A stretch of DNA of 64,000 bases from Pontibacter qinzhouensis (GCF_008017455.1 NZ_VRTY01000001.1:1-64000); one strand, 5' to 3'. Counted from the first letter of the stretch, positions 34,213 through 43,001 are shown. Numbers and translations are program-made. The notes: generated by a model not told the origin, from the sequence alone.

Positions 34213-34833
34213 TTATTGTCGGCTGGGAGTAGCACGATTGGTGTTAGTACCTGCGGTGTTCCCCAACTTGTCGTCTAAGGTTTTAGCGTGTTCGCGGTGC
34301 TGTTGCAGCACTGGCAGCGTTTTAGATGCAAAGGCTTTTACTTCAGCATCTTCCAGATCTTCAGCGGCATCTTCAAAAAGGCTGACAGCTTTATCATGCG
34401 CATCAACCATGGCATCTACATATTCTTCGTCGAACTCAGCGCCATTTTTATCTCTCAGGCTTTGCAGCTTATCCATGTGCTCGCGGCTCATGCTGTCTGG
34501 TAGCGTAATGCTTTTCTTCTGGGCGAGCGCCTTCAGTTCGTTACTGGCCTTTTGATGGTCGGTAACCATTTGTCCGCCAAACTTCTTCACTTCTGCGTTC
34601 TGTCCTTTTTGCTGCGCCAGTTTACCGGCTTCAATCTCAAACATACCATCGCTGGCGGCTCTGGTCATAAAGTCAGACTGATCTATTTTGCGGTCTTCCA
34701 TGGAAGTATCCTCAAATGCCTGCTCGTTTGTTTCCTGTGCCTGGTCTACATTGTCTTTGTTCTCGGATGTGCAAGAAGCTGTGCCAAACAAAAAGGCACT
34801 GGCTATAAAGGCGGTTAGTGCTAATTTTTTCAT
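34213..34833 (-). CDS. DUF4142 lipoprotein (paralogue 2)
   Basis: The signal peptide ends TASC (C21). The domain repeats the DUF4142 pattern of its neighbour: FMTRAASDGMFEIEAGKLA, GGQMVTDHQKASNELKALA, and VDAMVDAHDKAVSLFEDAA, plus LPVLQQHREHAKTLDDKL. It has a longer polar linker after the cysteine and a polar, asparagine- and threonine-rich C terminus. It lies upstream of paralogue 1 on the same strand, so the two are probably cotranscribed. Confidence 0.87.
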   Translation of the reverse strand: MKKLALTAFIASAFLFGTASCTSENKDNVDQAQETNEQAFEDTSMEDRKIDQSDFMTRAASDGMFEIEAGKLAQQKGQNAEVKKFGGQMVTDHQKASNELKALAQKKSITLPDSMSREHMDKLQSLRDKNGAEFDEEYVDAMVDAHDKAVSLFEDAAEDLEDAEVKAFASKTLPVLQQHREHAKTLDDKLGNTAGTNTNRATPSRQ

Positions 34834-34955
34834 AGTATTTAAGATTGTTAGTTTTATTAAACTGATTATAATTCAAATTTTATTTCAAATTACTTCATAT
34901 ACGCCCTTGCAGCTAAGTAGTTCTGTTTCCGGCTAAACCTGCTGCTTGTAATTAA

Positions 34956-35017
34956 CAGCAGGCTCTGTTACAAGCCAATGCGCTGCATCTAAACACGGGG
35001 CAACGCAGAGCCTGCTG
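34956..35017. repeat. 12-bp inverted repeat upstream of the beta-barrel gene
   Basis: CAGCAGGCTCTG (34956-34967) and CAGAGCCTGCTG (35006-35017) are perfect reverse complements 38 nt apart. They lie just upstream of the promoter at 35061, so they may be a regulatory site or a terminator. Confidence 0.5.
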
Positions 35018-35060
35018 CCAATACGTAGCATAAACATAAATTTTACGCAACAAACCAATG

Positions 35061-35093
35061 TTGCAACTTTGCTATAAAATTCTGGTACTTTTG
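35061..35093 (+). promoter_or_regulatory. Promoter of the beta-barrel gene
   Basis: TACTTTTG (35086-35093) is an exact -7 element, with TTG at 35061-35063 as -33 (22-nt spacer). The ATG follows at 35166. Confidence 0.6.
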
Positions 35094-35165
35094 TGAAGAG
35101 CTGTGCCTCAAGGCCTTGGCGCACTTCTACCACAGCCGGTTCTTTTATACTCTTATTGTTCTATT

Positions 35166-35891
35166 ATGAAAGTAAACACACTTAATAAAGTAGTTAGCTT
35201 GTGTAGTTTTCTGCTGGTACTGTCGCTTGTTTCGGTGCAGGCGCAGCGACTTGACTCGCTGGAGGCCAAATTTGAAGCACCTGCCAACCCAGGGCATGAC
35301 AAGGTTATAAAGCTACACCCAGTTCAGCTGGCACTTGGCGAAATTTATTTGGGTTACGAACGCGCACGCACGCAGTTTGTCAGCAACGAAATCGGGTTTA
35401 GTTATATTCACCGGATTTACCTGAAAGATGGCGATTCCCACACATCGCGCGACCTGCCTCTGAACACCCATGGTGTAGGCATCAGAATGAGCCAGCGGCA
35501 TTATACATCAAAAAAAGGAAACGCTCCGTTCGGCTTTTTTCACGGCCCATCGTTTGGTTACCGGTTTATCTTGTTCCAGGACAGCAGCTATGAGATTTTA
35601 GGCTTACCCGAACCTAATCAAACGGATCCGGATGCGCGTTATGTAGGCAGGCTCTACCTGAACACGTTCGACCTTACGTACCAGTTGGGCGGCCAGTTTA
35701 AACTAAGCAACCACTTTACGCTGGAGGTAGCCGGTGGCATTGGCGGCAGACTGAAATACGCTTACGCCCGTGATGCCGATGAGCTTCTGCATGACCTTTT
35801 CGTTGGAAAAGAAGTGCTCAGCGATACAAACGGAGCATTTCTGGTAACGCCACTCCCGCAGCTGAAGCTTTCGGTAGGTTATTCTTTTTAA
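35166..35891 (+). CDS. Putative outer-membrane beta-barrel protein
   Basis: A signal peptide (MKVNTLNKVVSLCSFLLVLS ... VQA, about 1-24) precedes 217 residues of alternating polar/hydrophobic strands, ending in KLSVGYSF with the C-terminal phenylalanine typical of outer-membrane barrels. Segments such as GVGIRMSQRHY, GPSFGYRFIL and FTLEVAGGIGGRLKYAY look like antiparallel strands. I choose 35166 (MKVNT) because it gives a proper signal. No specific family is certain. The placement after a good promoter supports expression. Confidence 0.75.
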   Translation: MKVNTLNKVVSLCSFLLVLSLVSVQAQRLDSLEAKFEAPANPGHDKVIKLHPVQLALGEIYLGYERARTQFVSNEIGFSYIHRIYLKDGDSHTSRDLPLNTHGVGIRMSQRHYTSKKGNAPFGFFHGPSFGYRFILFQDSSYEILGLPEPNQTDPDARYVGRLYLNTFDLTYQLGGQFKLSNHFTLEVAGGIGGRLKYAYARDADELLHDLFVGKEVLSDTNGAFLVTPLPQLKLSVGYSF

Positions 35892-35930
35892 ACGCAGCAG
35901 TTTCTTAACCCGAAGCCTTAAACTAGGAGT

Positions 35931-35987
35931 ACCCTTGGCCTTCCGGAGTCTAAAAACCTTGGGAAGGCCATTTTCATTAGAATAATT
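35931..35987 (+). repeat. RptA copy 13
   Basis: It has ACCCTTGGC at the left, CTTGGGAAGGC in the centre and TTTTCATTAGAATAATT at the right. It is in sense orientation 39 nt after the beta-barrel gene. Confidence 0.87.
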
Positions 35988-36001
35988 TGATTGTCTATAA
36001 C

Positions 36002-36129
36002 TTAAGGAGCTTCGCCAAATTAGAAATTCAGGATTAGAAATGTTGAAAAAGGTACTTCAATGGCCCGTTCAGAAGCATTTTCAGCCGTTTTTTAGTTAGG
36101 AGTTGCTGATTTGTTATGTCAGCTTTACT
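36002..36129 (+). repeat. RptC copy 1
   Basis: About 120 bp match the reverse complement of 61074-61190. Shared blocks include TTCGCCAAATTAGAAA, AAAAAGGTACT.CAATGGCCC, AGAAGCA.TTTCA and TTTTTTAGTT.GGAGTTGC. The region is not part of any gene. Confidence 0.8.
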
Positions 36130-36248
36130 TAGATAGTAGACCCTGTCAGGAGTTAAGAGTTAAGAGTGATTCATGATCCATTCATCTACTCAATTACTCA
36201 TTCAAAATTTTCTCCATCTTCAAATTTTCAAATCATCACATCTCTAAA

Positions 36249-36289
36249 TCAACAATTTAACATTTAACAACTAACAATAGGCAACCAGC
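36249..36289 (-). repeat. Low-complexity tail of RptA-14
   Basis: CAACAATTTAACATTTAAC and CAACTAACAATAGGCAACC words run up to the AATTATT end of RptA-14. Confidence 0.5.
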
Positions 36290-36346
36290 AATTATTCAGA
36301 TAAAAATGGCCTTCCGAAGCAATTTCAGCTTAAACAGGTCAAGGGT
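36290..36346 (-). repeat. RptA copy 14
   Basis: On the - strand it starts ACCCTTGAC and ends TTTTTATCTGAATAATT, with GCTTCGGAAGGC in the centre. It is in sense orientation 18 nt after the stop of the PaaG-like gene. Confidence 0.86.
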
Positions 36347-36364
36347 TTTAGAGGTAGTGCAGCG

Positions 36365-37147
36365 TTACTGACCTTTAAATTTCGGCTTTCGCTTTTCGTT
36401 AAAGGCACTTACACCTTCGTGGTAGTCTTCGGAGTTACCGGCAATTTTCTGGCAATAGGCTTCGTACTCGAGCATTTCTTCGAGCGAGGAGTGGTACGAT
36501 TTGTTGAGCATTCTCTTTATAAGCCCTATGGCTTTGGTGGGAGCTGTTGCATAGCGGGCGCTGAGTTCTGCCACTGCTGCATCGAGTTCGTGCGGCTCTA
36601 CCACTTTGTTTACCATGCCCAGCTGCAGAGCCTCTGCTGCTGTTACTTTAGAACCCAACGTACTTAGCTCGAAGGCTTTTAGAGAACCAACTAACCGTGG
36701 CAGAAAAAAGGAAGACCCTGAGTCGAGCACCAGCCCTATGTTTATGAACACCTCTATCAGGCTTGCTGCCGATGATGCCACAATTACATCGCAGGCGAGC
36801 GCCAGTGAACAACCGGCTCCGGCTGCCACACCGTTTAGCTTACAGATAATAGGCTTTGGCAGGTGGCGCATAGCCTTTATTATAGGGTTGTAGCGTTTCT
36901 CCAGCGACTCCGACAAGTCGCGCTGGCTGGCTGTAGCGGCAGCCTTCAGGTCCTGGCCCGAACAAAAAGCCTTGCCGGCACCTGTCAGCACCACTACCCG
37001 TACCTGCTCCTGGCGGGCAACCTGCTTTAGCGCATCCTGCAGTTCGTAGCTTTGCTTGTCGTTGAAGGCGTTGAACACAGCCGGCCGGTTTAAAGTAATA
37101 GTAGCCACGCCATCCTCTAAATCAAAAAGTAGGCACTCGTAGGTCAT
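36365..37147 (-). CDS. Enoyl-CoA hydratase/isomerase family protein, PaaG-like
   Basis: A crotonase-fold enzyme acting on acyl-CoA. The oxyanion-hole motifs AFCSGQDL (60-67) and GVAAGAGCSLALACD (106-120) are present. The stretch FINIGLVLDSGSSFFLPRLVG with D142 matches PaaG (1,2-epoxyphenylacetyl-CoA isomerase), where this aspartate is catalytic, better than classical hydratases, whose glutamates are absent. Length 260. Other phenylacetate genes are not in view, so the pathway assignment is an inference. A palindrome at 37235 lies 88 nt upstream of its start. Confidence 0.82.
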   Translation of the reverse strand: MTYECLLFDLEDGVATITLNRPAVFNAFNDKQSYELQDALKQVARQEQVRVVVLTGAGKAFCSGQDLKAAATASQRDLSESLEKRYNPIIKAMRHLPKPIICKLNGVAAGAGCSLALACDVIVASSAASLIEVFINIGLVLDSGSSFFLPRLVGSLKAFELSTLGSKVTAAEALQLGMVNKVVEPHELDAAVAELSARYATAPTKAIGLIKRMLNKSYHSSLEEMLEYEAYCQKIAGNSEDYHEGVSAFNEKRKPKFKGQ

Positions 37148-37507
37148 AGGTTTATGGATTTATTCTAGGTTATAGTGGCAGTTTAGATGCCTGCCTTCAA
37201 AAGAAAAGCTGCTCTGTGTCCGGTTATGAACATTGTGTCCGAAAAAGGACACTTCAGATCTATATTATCCTACTTCTCAATTCATTTTACTATTTATGGA
37301 GCAAATTATAATTAAACTGTTCTGAGAACTACTATTACGTTTATTTGGTATATTTTAATTATTAAATAAAATTTTTTACCTGTAAATATACCTTTTCTTT
37401 ATTATTAGCATCATTTTTGTTTATGCTCAAAAGCTGCAGCTAATTATTTATAATTCGTTGTCTGCTACTTCATTACATACGCGCTAAATCACTTTATCTA
37501 TAAAACT
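37148..37507. other. Divergent AT-rich gap
   Basis: Apart from the palindrome at 37235, the gap is AT-rich (especially 37330-37460). It must carry promoters for both flanking genes, but no clear TAnnTTTG element with a spaced -33 is visible. Confidence 0.5.
37235..37252. promoter_or_regulatory. Palindromic candidate operator (GTGTCC-N6-GGACAC)
   Basis: GTGTCC and GGACAC flank a GAAAAA spacer, and a half site (TGTGTCCG) lies at 37215. It sits about 90 nt upstream of the PaaG-like gene. The regulator is unknown. Confidence 0.3.
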
Positions 37508-38875
37508 ATGAGAAATTTACATGCCATATTCATGGCAGGCCTGTTGCTGTGCACTGGTTTAGGAGCCGAGGGGCAGCATATTCAGAACAACTCGGTTAAA
37601 CTGCCAAACACTACGCCTGCATTACTGCCACAGGCACTTAACCCACAACTCCGTACTACCTCCACTACTATTCAGGTTCCGCAAACCGAACTGGAATATA
37701 GCTGGTCTGCAGCCACTGCTGCCTGGACACCGGTATACGAAAAAACCTACGAGTACGACAACAGAGGCTGGCCTACCCAACAGATTACAAAAGACCTTGC
37801 CGAAGACAAACCCTCGACCTTAGTCATGCATATGTACGATGCACAGGGCCGAGACACCTTACTTACCGTGCAGGAAGACGCAAACGGCACGTGGGTTAAT
37901 GCCAGCCGCATACGAACAAAATACGATGCACACGGTCATTTAACGTATATGGGTGCTTTTAGGTGGCATAATGCTGCATGGCAGTTGGTGCATGCCAACC
38001 GCTATACATACACTTTTGGCCCCGGCAACCGGGTGGAGCAGGTTGTAAAGCAGCTGTATAGCGGAACCAACTGGACTGATATGAGCAAAGAAGGCTTTAC
38101 CTATACTGGCAACAGCGCGCTACCCGGCACCAAAACCGAGTACATAAACACCGAGATCGGCTGGATGCCTACTCAGCGGTTCGTTAATATAACTTATGTA
38201 CCAGAAAACCAACGGGAACAAAGCTATACCAAACAAAGCTGGGTTGGTGCGGCATGGCAAAATGTAAGTATGCATACCTTTACCTACACCACCAACTCCA
38301 CCACATTTGCTAACATTACCGAAGAGGAAGTATACCGCTATACCGGCACCAGCACGGTGTTAGAAAGAAAAATTATGGAAGAATACCTGCCTAGCGGCCA
38401 GTTTATGCAGCACAAAGAAGAAGTGCTGATAAATGGCAGGTGGTTAGTAGACACTGAAAACAGCCTAATGGGCTTTGGCGTTAACGAGCCCCAGGGCGGA
38501 GGTTTTACTGAGTTTACCTACCAGACCTTTAGCTACACGCCTCAGGGCCACCTGAGCTACATTAACTACAAAAAGCACACCTACAGCAATTTTGTGAACA
38601 TACTGGTAACCAGCCATGGCGAAGAATTGCCCGCAACAGCAGTAACGCTGTACCCGAACCCTACTAAAGATATGCTGCACATTAGCCTCCATGCCACTAC
38701 TGCAAAAGAGGCTGCAGTTAGTATCTATAACTTAACCGGCCAAAAAGTAGCTAAAACAGCTATTATACATAGCGAAGGCACAATTAATTTAAGCCACTTA
38801 CCGAGCGGCATTTATGTAGTAAACGTAAAAGACAATAATAGCAGCAGCATGACTAAAAAAATAGTAAAACAATAA
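37508..38875 (+). CDS. T9SS-exported repeat protein (paralogue 1)
   Basis: A signal peptide (about 1-23, ending AEG) precedes a body of repeated strands in which a tryptophan-containing motif (WTPVYEKTYEYDNRGWPTQQ, TWVNASRIRTKYDAHGHLTY, AWQLVHANRYTYTFGPGNRV, NWTDMSKEGFTYTGNS) recurs about every 40-45 residues. This resembles the YD/RHS-type beta-strand repeats of extracellular proteins. The last 80 residues (VTLYPNPTKDMLHIS ... GQKVAK ... GIYVVNV ... MTKKIVKQ) form a type A T9SS sorting domain. The function is unknown. Its paralogue follows 280 nt downstream. Confidence 0.85.
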   Translation: MRNLHAIFMAGLLLCTGLGAEGQHIQNNSVKLPNTTPALLPQALNPQLRTTSTTIQVPQTELEYSWSAATAAWTPVYEKTYEYDNRGWPTQQITKDLAEDKPSTLVMHMYDAQGRDTLLTVQEDANGTWVNASRIRTKYDAHGHLTYMGAFRWHNAAWQLVHANRYTYTFGPGNRVEQVVKQLYSGTNWTDMSKEGFTYTGNSALPGTKTEYINTEIGWMPTQRFVNITYVPENQREQSYTKQSWVGAAWQNVSMHTFTYTTNSTTFANITEEEVYRYTGTSTVLERKIMEEYLPSGQFMQHKEEVLINGRWLVDTENSLMGFGVNEPQGGGFTEFTYQTFSYTPQGHLSYINYKKHTYSNFVNILVTSHGEELPATAVTLYPNPTKDMLHISLHATTAKEAAVSIYNLTGQKVAKTAIIHSEGTINLSHLPSGIYVVNVKDNNSSSMTKKIVKQ

Positions 38876-39155
38876 TTTTACTAGCTTTATTAACATTTTT
38901 AATATTACCTTTGTAATAGCACCTACTGCTGCTTGCTTACCTTATTTTCTGACTCCCCTTTACGCTATTTTACTGGCCTGAAAGATGCACCCTCCTCTTT
39001 TCCGGTGCTATGCCATAAGCTAGCTTTTTTCTTGAGAAAGCTGTAGTTAAACCTCCTTCTTTACCATTTCTTCTCCACAACGTTCTGGTGCAACCTATCA
39101 ACGGATCTTCATCATCATTACAATTCCTAACCTTTTTTCTGAACCATTTATCTCT

Positions 39156-40535
39156 ATGAAAAGAATTCTAATTACTTTTTCGGGTGCCTTTCTGGCACTT
39201 TCTGCCACTCTCTGTGCAGCACAGCCAACTATGGCCCCTTCCACAGAAAAACTGCAGGCTAAATTTGTACAGGCTGCCATGGCGCATAAAGCCGAACAGC
39301 TGGCCAACAAGAGATTAGCCAGCATGCGGGTGGCCCAGCAGGAAACACAGTCTTTCTGGGACGCTGATGAGGAAGAGTGGGTACCGACTGTGCACTATAC
39401 CTACACCTACAACACGCAAGGTTTCTGGGAAACTGTTACAGAGAGAGCTCTGCCAGAAAATGAGCTGACCAAACGCAGCATCGACATTACCTACGATGGG
39501 CAGGGGCAGGAGCTACAACGTATTAACCAGGTACGTACTGGCACCGCCTGGGTAAACCACACCCGCGAGCGCACCGAATATGATGCTATAAATAATATGC
39601 TGAAACTCATGGTTACAGACCAATGGGTAGCCAATACCTGGCAACTGCAAGGCGGCAGCAGGCACACCTACACTACCGGCGCTGGTAATCGCATAGAGCA
39701 ATCTTTAACCGAAGAATACGAAAACGGAGCGTGGGTAAACGATAGCAAAATAGTTTACACCTTCAGCGGGTCTGGCACCATGCCAGTTGGCAGCACGACC
39801 TCCGAATGGCAAAACGGTGCCTGGGTAGAAACATCGCGTACATCGCAGATAGTTTACGAAAATGGCCAGATGGTGAGCGCCGTGGAAGAGTATTACGACG
39901 ACGAAGAAGAAGAGTGGATGTCGTCGAAATCTACCATTACTTTCTCAGCAGATGCCACCAAGCAAACCGCTACCACGGTTATTACGCAAGCAATGCAGCT
40001 AGGTCAGGACTGGTTTCCTGTTTTAAGACTTACGCTCACCACCTTTACCTCCGGCGAAACTTACCTGGGCCCTCAGAATATTTCGGAGATAAAAACGGAA
40101 GTGAACATGGGTACAAGCTGGGCTATTTTTACACACCTCACAACCGAGATTACCCGCGACAACGATGGCCACATTACGCAACTGATCGCGAAAAACTATG
40201 ATGAAGAAACTGAAGAGTATGTAAATCTGAGCCGCTTTGTTTACAGCGATTTCATAACCCTGAACACAACCTCTGCCGAAAACGAGGTATTGGCTGCCGC
40301 TTTACAACTCTACCCGAACCCGACCCAAGGCAACCTGAAAATTGCACTTGACCCGACCAAGGTGAAGGATGCCAGCCTGAGCATTCATAACCTTACGGGG
40401 CAGAAGGTGTACGAGCTGGCCAGTGTACGCGGCGAAGCGCTGGTAGATTTGGGCCAGCTGCCAAGCGGTATATACATGGTGCGTGTGGCAGGTGCTAACA
40501 ATGCTGCCATCACCCGAAAAATTGTGAAACAGTAA
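39156..40535 (+). CDS. T9SS-exported repeat protein (paralogue 2)
   Basis: It is a tandem paralogue of 37508-38875 with the same plan: signal peptide (about 1-22, TLCAA), strand repeats of 40-45 residues (TAWVNHTRERTEYDAINN, TWQLQGGSRHTYTTGAGNRI, GAWVNDSKIVYTFSGSG, GAWVETSRTSQIVYENGQ) and a T9SS sorting domain (LYPNPTQGNLKIALD ... GIYMVRVAGANNAAITRKIVKQ). It is more acidic, with DDEEEEW and DEETEEY stretches. It ends 5 nt before RptA copy 15. Confidence 0.85.
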   Translation: MKRILITFSGAFLALSATLCAAQPTMAPSTEKLQAKFVQAAMAHKAEQLANKRLASMRVAQQETQSFWDADEEEWVPTVHYTYTYNTQGFWETVTERALPENELTKRSIDITYDGQGQELQRINQVRTGTAWVNHTRERTEYDAINNMLKLMVTDQWVANTWQLQGGSRHTYTTGAGNRIEQSLTEEYENGAWVNDSKIVYTFSGSGTMPVGSTTSEWQNGAWVETSRTSQIVYENGQMVSAVEEYYDDEEEEWMSSKSTITFSADATKQTATTVITQAMQLGQDWFPVLRLTLTTFTSGETYLGPQNISEIKTEVNMGTSWAIFTHLTTEITRDNDGHITQLIAKNYDEETEEYVNLSRFVYSDFITLNTTSAENEVLAAALQLYPNPTQGNLKIALDPTKVKDASLSIHNLTGQKVYELASVRGEALVDLGQLPSGIYMVRVAGANNAAITRKIVKQ

Positions 40536-40540
40536 AAGTA

Positions 40541-40597
40541 GCCCTTGACTAAAAATGCCCCAAATTCTTTTGGAAGGGCAATTTTATTTAAATAATT
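40541..40597 (+). repeat. RptA copy 15
   Basis: It starts GCCCTTGAC (first base changed) and ends TTTTATTTAAATAATT, with CTTTTGGAAGGGC in the centre. It begins 5 nt after the paralogue 2 stop, in sense orientation. Confidence 0.85.
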
Positions 40598-40653
40598 CCG
40601 ACGTTTACAAGCCTGCAGGCATGGTTAGCTACGCGTTACCTTGCTTTTAACGC

Positions 40654-40685
40654 AAAAGCTCCGACCAGTTTGGCCGGAGCTTTTT
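40654..40685. terminator. Bidirectional terminator
   Basis: A 10-bp stem (AAAAGCTCCG against CGGAGCTTTT) followed by a U-tract serves the + gene ending at 40535 and lies just beyond the stop of the convergent PAP2-like gene. Confidence 0.75.
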
Positions 40686-40705
40686 ATGTTAAAAGGTTCC
40701 TAACT

Positions 40706-41326
40706 TTAGAGCGCTAAGGCAGCTGCAGTCAGGGCCAGCAGCAGGCCGCTCCCGAAACCGGCATACACCTGTGCCGGCGTGTGCACATGCAACGAGAGCC
40801 TGGCCGACAGCACCGCACCTGCAATAAAAATAGTAAGGGCCAGGGGCGGCACCATATCCGAATCTGGCGACAGCCGGCTCAGCACCAGCAGCAAACCCAG
40901 AGCGCCTCCTACCCCTATGCTGTGCGCACTTATTTTCCAGAAAAGCGAAATCACAAACGCCAGAAACACCGAGGTGGCCAGAATAACCATGATCACGAAA
41001 AAGAGCCGGTCGAAGATGTTCTCGCGGTGCAGCAGGTAGGCCGTTACCACATAGCAAACGCCCGTAAACAGCAGTGGCAGGCTGCGTTGCTCCCGCCGGT
41101 CCATCTCCAGAGAATCTACGTGCCCGGCACGCACCATAGTGTAGGCTCCTAACCCCGGAATGATGAAAGTTGTAAAAAAGATAAGGCTTAAAACCACCCA
41201 GCGGCCACGCAACGGCAACGACACCAGAGGTGCCGGCAAATAATAAAACAGGAAAGCGAAAAGGTAAGTAGGCAACAGCAGCGGGTGAAAAACCACCGAC
41301 AATAACCTGGCAAGAGAACGGCTCAC
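40706..41326 (-). CDS. PAP2-superfamily membrane protein with altered active site
   Basis: A 206-residue protein with about six membrane helices. The second and third phosphatase motifs are recognisable: KISAHSIGVGG (SxH) and SARLSLHVHTPAQVYAG, where R-X5-H-X3 is kept but the canonical aspartate is Q. The first motif is only DRREQRSLPLL in place of K-X6-RP. Membrane phosphatases of this superfamily act on undecaprenyl pyrophosphate or phosphatidic acid. Altered motifs cast doubt on catalysis, or define a subfamily. It lies upstream of a terminator and downstream of rpoN on the same strand. Confidence 0.68.
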   Translation of the reverse strand: MSRSLARLLSVVFHPLLLPTYLFAFLFYYLPAPLVSLPLRGRWVVLSLIFFTTFIIPGLGAYTMVRAGHVDSLEMDRREQRSLPLLFTGVCYVVTAYLLHRENIFDRLFFVIMVILATSVFLAFVISLFWKISAHSIGVGGALGLLLVLSRLSPDSDMVPPLALTIFIAGAVLSARLSLHVHTPAQVYAGFGSGLLLALTAAALAL

Positions 41327-41437
41327 AAATCTACGATATTAAAAATTTAGTGTGGGTACATGAAAACCTATACGAAGAGCAGCAGCAGGTGGCAACTTTA
41401 AGAACAGCAATAACAGGCGCTTGTAAACATTTAAATT

Positions 41438-41494
41438 ACCCTTGGCACAAAACAAGGCTCAGGCCTTCTGAAGGGTCTTTTCATTAGCATAATT
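41438..41494 (+). repeat. RptA copy 16
   Basis: It has ACCCTTGGC at the left, CCTTCTGAAGGG in the centre and TTTTCATTAGCATAATT at the right. It lies between two - strand genes and so is antisense to rpoN read-through. Confidence 0.85.
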
Positions 41495-41549
41495 TGGTTG
41501 CTCCTGATTTCTGAGCGTATTGTTTCGGCTGCTGAACCTACTTTAGCAC

Positions 41550-43001
41550 CTACAGCTCTTTGCGCAGGCGGGCCACCGGAATATTGAGTTGCTCGCGGTA
41601 TTTGGCCACGGTACGCCGGGCAATGTTGTAGCCTTTGTCGTTGAGCATTTTCTCGATCTTCTCGTCGGATAGTGGCTTGCGCTTGCTTTCCTTGTCGATG
41701 ATCTCTTTCAGGATGTGCTTTACTTCGCGGCTACTGGCATCTTCGCCGGAGTCGGTGGCAATGCCTTCCGAGAAGAAATACTTCAGCGGATAAATACCAA
41801 ACTCGGTCTGCACGGCTTTGCTGTTGGCTACGCGGCTCACGGTACTAATGTCCATGCCGATGTCTTCGGCAATGTCTTTCAGGATCATGGGGCGCAGCAG
41901 GCTTTCATCTCCCTCTACAAAGAACTCGTGCTGGTATTTTATAATCGACTCCATGGTGCGGAGCAGCGTGTTCTGCCGCTGCCGGATGGCATCTATAAAC
42001 CATTTGGCGGCATCGAGCTTCTGCTTCACAAAGGTTACTGTCTCTTTCAGCTTCTTGTCCTTCTTATCCGATTTCTCATAAGCATCGAACATATCGGCGT
42101 AGGAGCGGCTAATGCGCAGGTCAGGCGCATTGCGCGAGTTGAGCGAGAGCTGCAACTGCCCGTTCTCGTTGGTAAGTATAAAGTCTGGTATAATGTACTG
42201 CACCCGGGTCATGCCGGCACCGGCGCCACCTGGTTTGGGGTTCAGCTTTATAATAAGGTCTACTGCCTCTTTTAAAGCCGCATCTGACACGCCAAACCTT
42301 GCCTGTATTTTGTGGTAGTGCTTTTTGGTAAACTCATCGAAGGCATCGGAAATAATGCGCTCGGCCAGCCTGGTCGTGCTATCCTGCTCGCGCCGCATAA
42401 GCTGCAGCAACAGGCATTCCGGCAGGTCGCGGGCGGCAATACCGGCCGGGTCGAAGGTCTGGATCATCTGCAGCACCAGCTCTATTTCTTCTTCGCTTGT
42501 TTCTATGTTCTGCGAAAAGGCCAGGTCGTTGGCAATGGAGCTCAGCTCGCGCCGTATGTAGCCATCACTGTCTATGCTGCCGATCAGTTGCATGCCAATG
42601 GCATACTGTTTGTCGTCGAGGTTCAGGAAGCCCAGCTGGTCAAGCAGGTTATCGGTGAGGCTGGTGGTAACGGCAATTGGCATTTCGCGGTCATCTTCGT
42701 CGTCGCCGCCACGGTCGCCCTGCATTTTGTAACCGCTTATTTCATCTTCGTTAATATAATCTTTTATATCAACGTCGTCGTTGCCATAGTCGTCGTCTCC
42801 CTCGTAATCGTCGCCAGAAGTATCGTCAAAATTATCCGTATCGCCTTCCTCGCGGCCTTCTTCCAGGGCAGGGTTTATCTCCATTTCCTCTTTTATGCGC
42901 GCTTCCAACTCAACAGTAGGTATCTGCAGCAGCTTGATAAATTGTATCTGCTGCGGCGATAACTTCTGAGATAAAAGTTGTCTTAAATCGAGTCGCTGCA
43001 T
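41550..43001 (-). CDS. rpoN: RNA polymerase sigma-54 factor
   Basis: It directs RNA polymerase to -24/-12 promoters that need an enhancer-binding ATPase. Region I is the glutamine-rich N terminus (LRQLLSQKLSPQQIQFIKLLQIPTVELEAR). A very acidic linker follows (about 45-105, GDDYEGDDDYGND). The core-binding and DNA-binding domains end in the RpoN box ARRTVAKYRE (about residues 462-471). At 483 residues it is full length. The gene is divergent from asnS, 260 nt away. Confidence 0.96.
   Translation of the reverse strand: MQRLDLRQLLSQKLSPQQIQFIKLLQIPTVELEARIKEEMEINPALEEGREEGDTDNFDDTSGDDYEGDDDYGNDDVDIKDYINEDEISGYKMQGDRGGDDEDDREMPIAVTTSLTDNLLDQLGFLNLDDKQYAIGMQLIGSIDSDGYIRRELSSIANDLAFSQNIETSEEEIELVLQMIQTFDPAGIAARDLPECLLLQLMRREQDSTTRLAERIISDAFDEFTKKHYHKIQARFGVSDAALKEAVDLIIKLNPKPGGAGAGMTRVQYIIPDFILTNENGQLQLSLNSRNAPDLRISRSYADMFDAYEKSDKKDKKLKETVTFVKQKLDAAKWFIDAIRQRQNTLLRTMESIIKYQHEFFVEGDESLLRPMILKDIAEDIGMDISTVSRVANSKAVQTEFGIYPLKYFFSEGIATDSGEDASSREVKHILKEIIDKESKRKPLSDEKIEKMLNDKGYNIARRTVAKYREQLNIPVARLRKEL

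Larger units (their letters stand above)
34834..35165. other. Divergent gap before the beta-barrel gene
   Basis: It holds a 12-bp inverted repeat with a long spacer and a recognisable promoter, both listed. No RptA copy lies here. Confidence 0.6.
35892..36364. other. Repeat-rich gap between convergent genes
   Basis: It contains RptA copy 13 (+), RptC copy 1, a low-complexity tail and RptA copy 14 (-). The two RptA copies each point the same way as the convergent gene whose end they follow. A run of AGTTAAGAGTTAAGAGTG lies at 36153. Confidence 0.75.
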
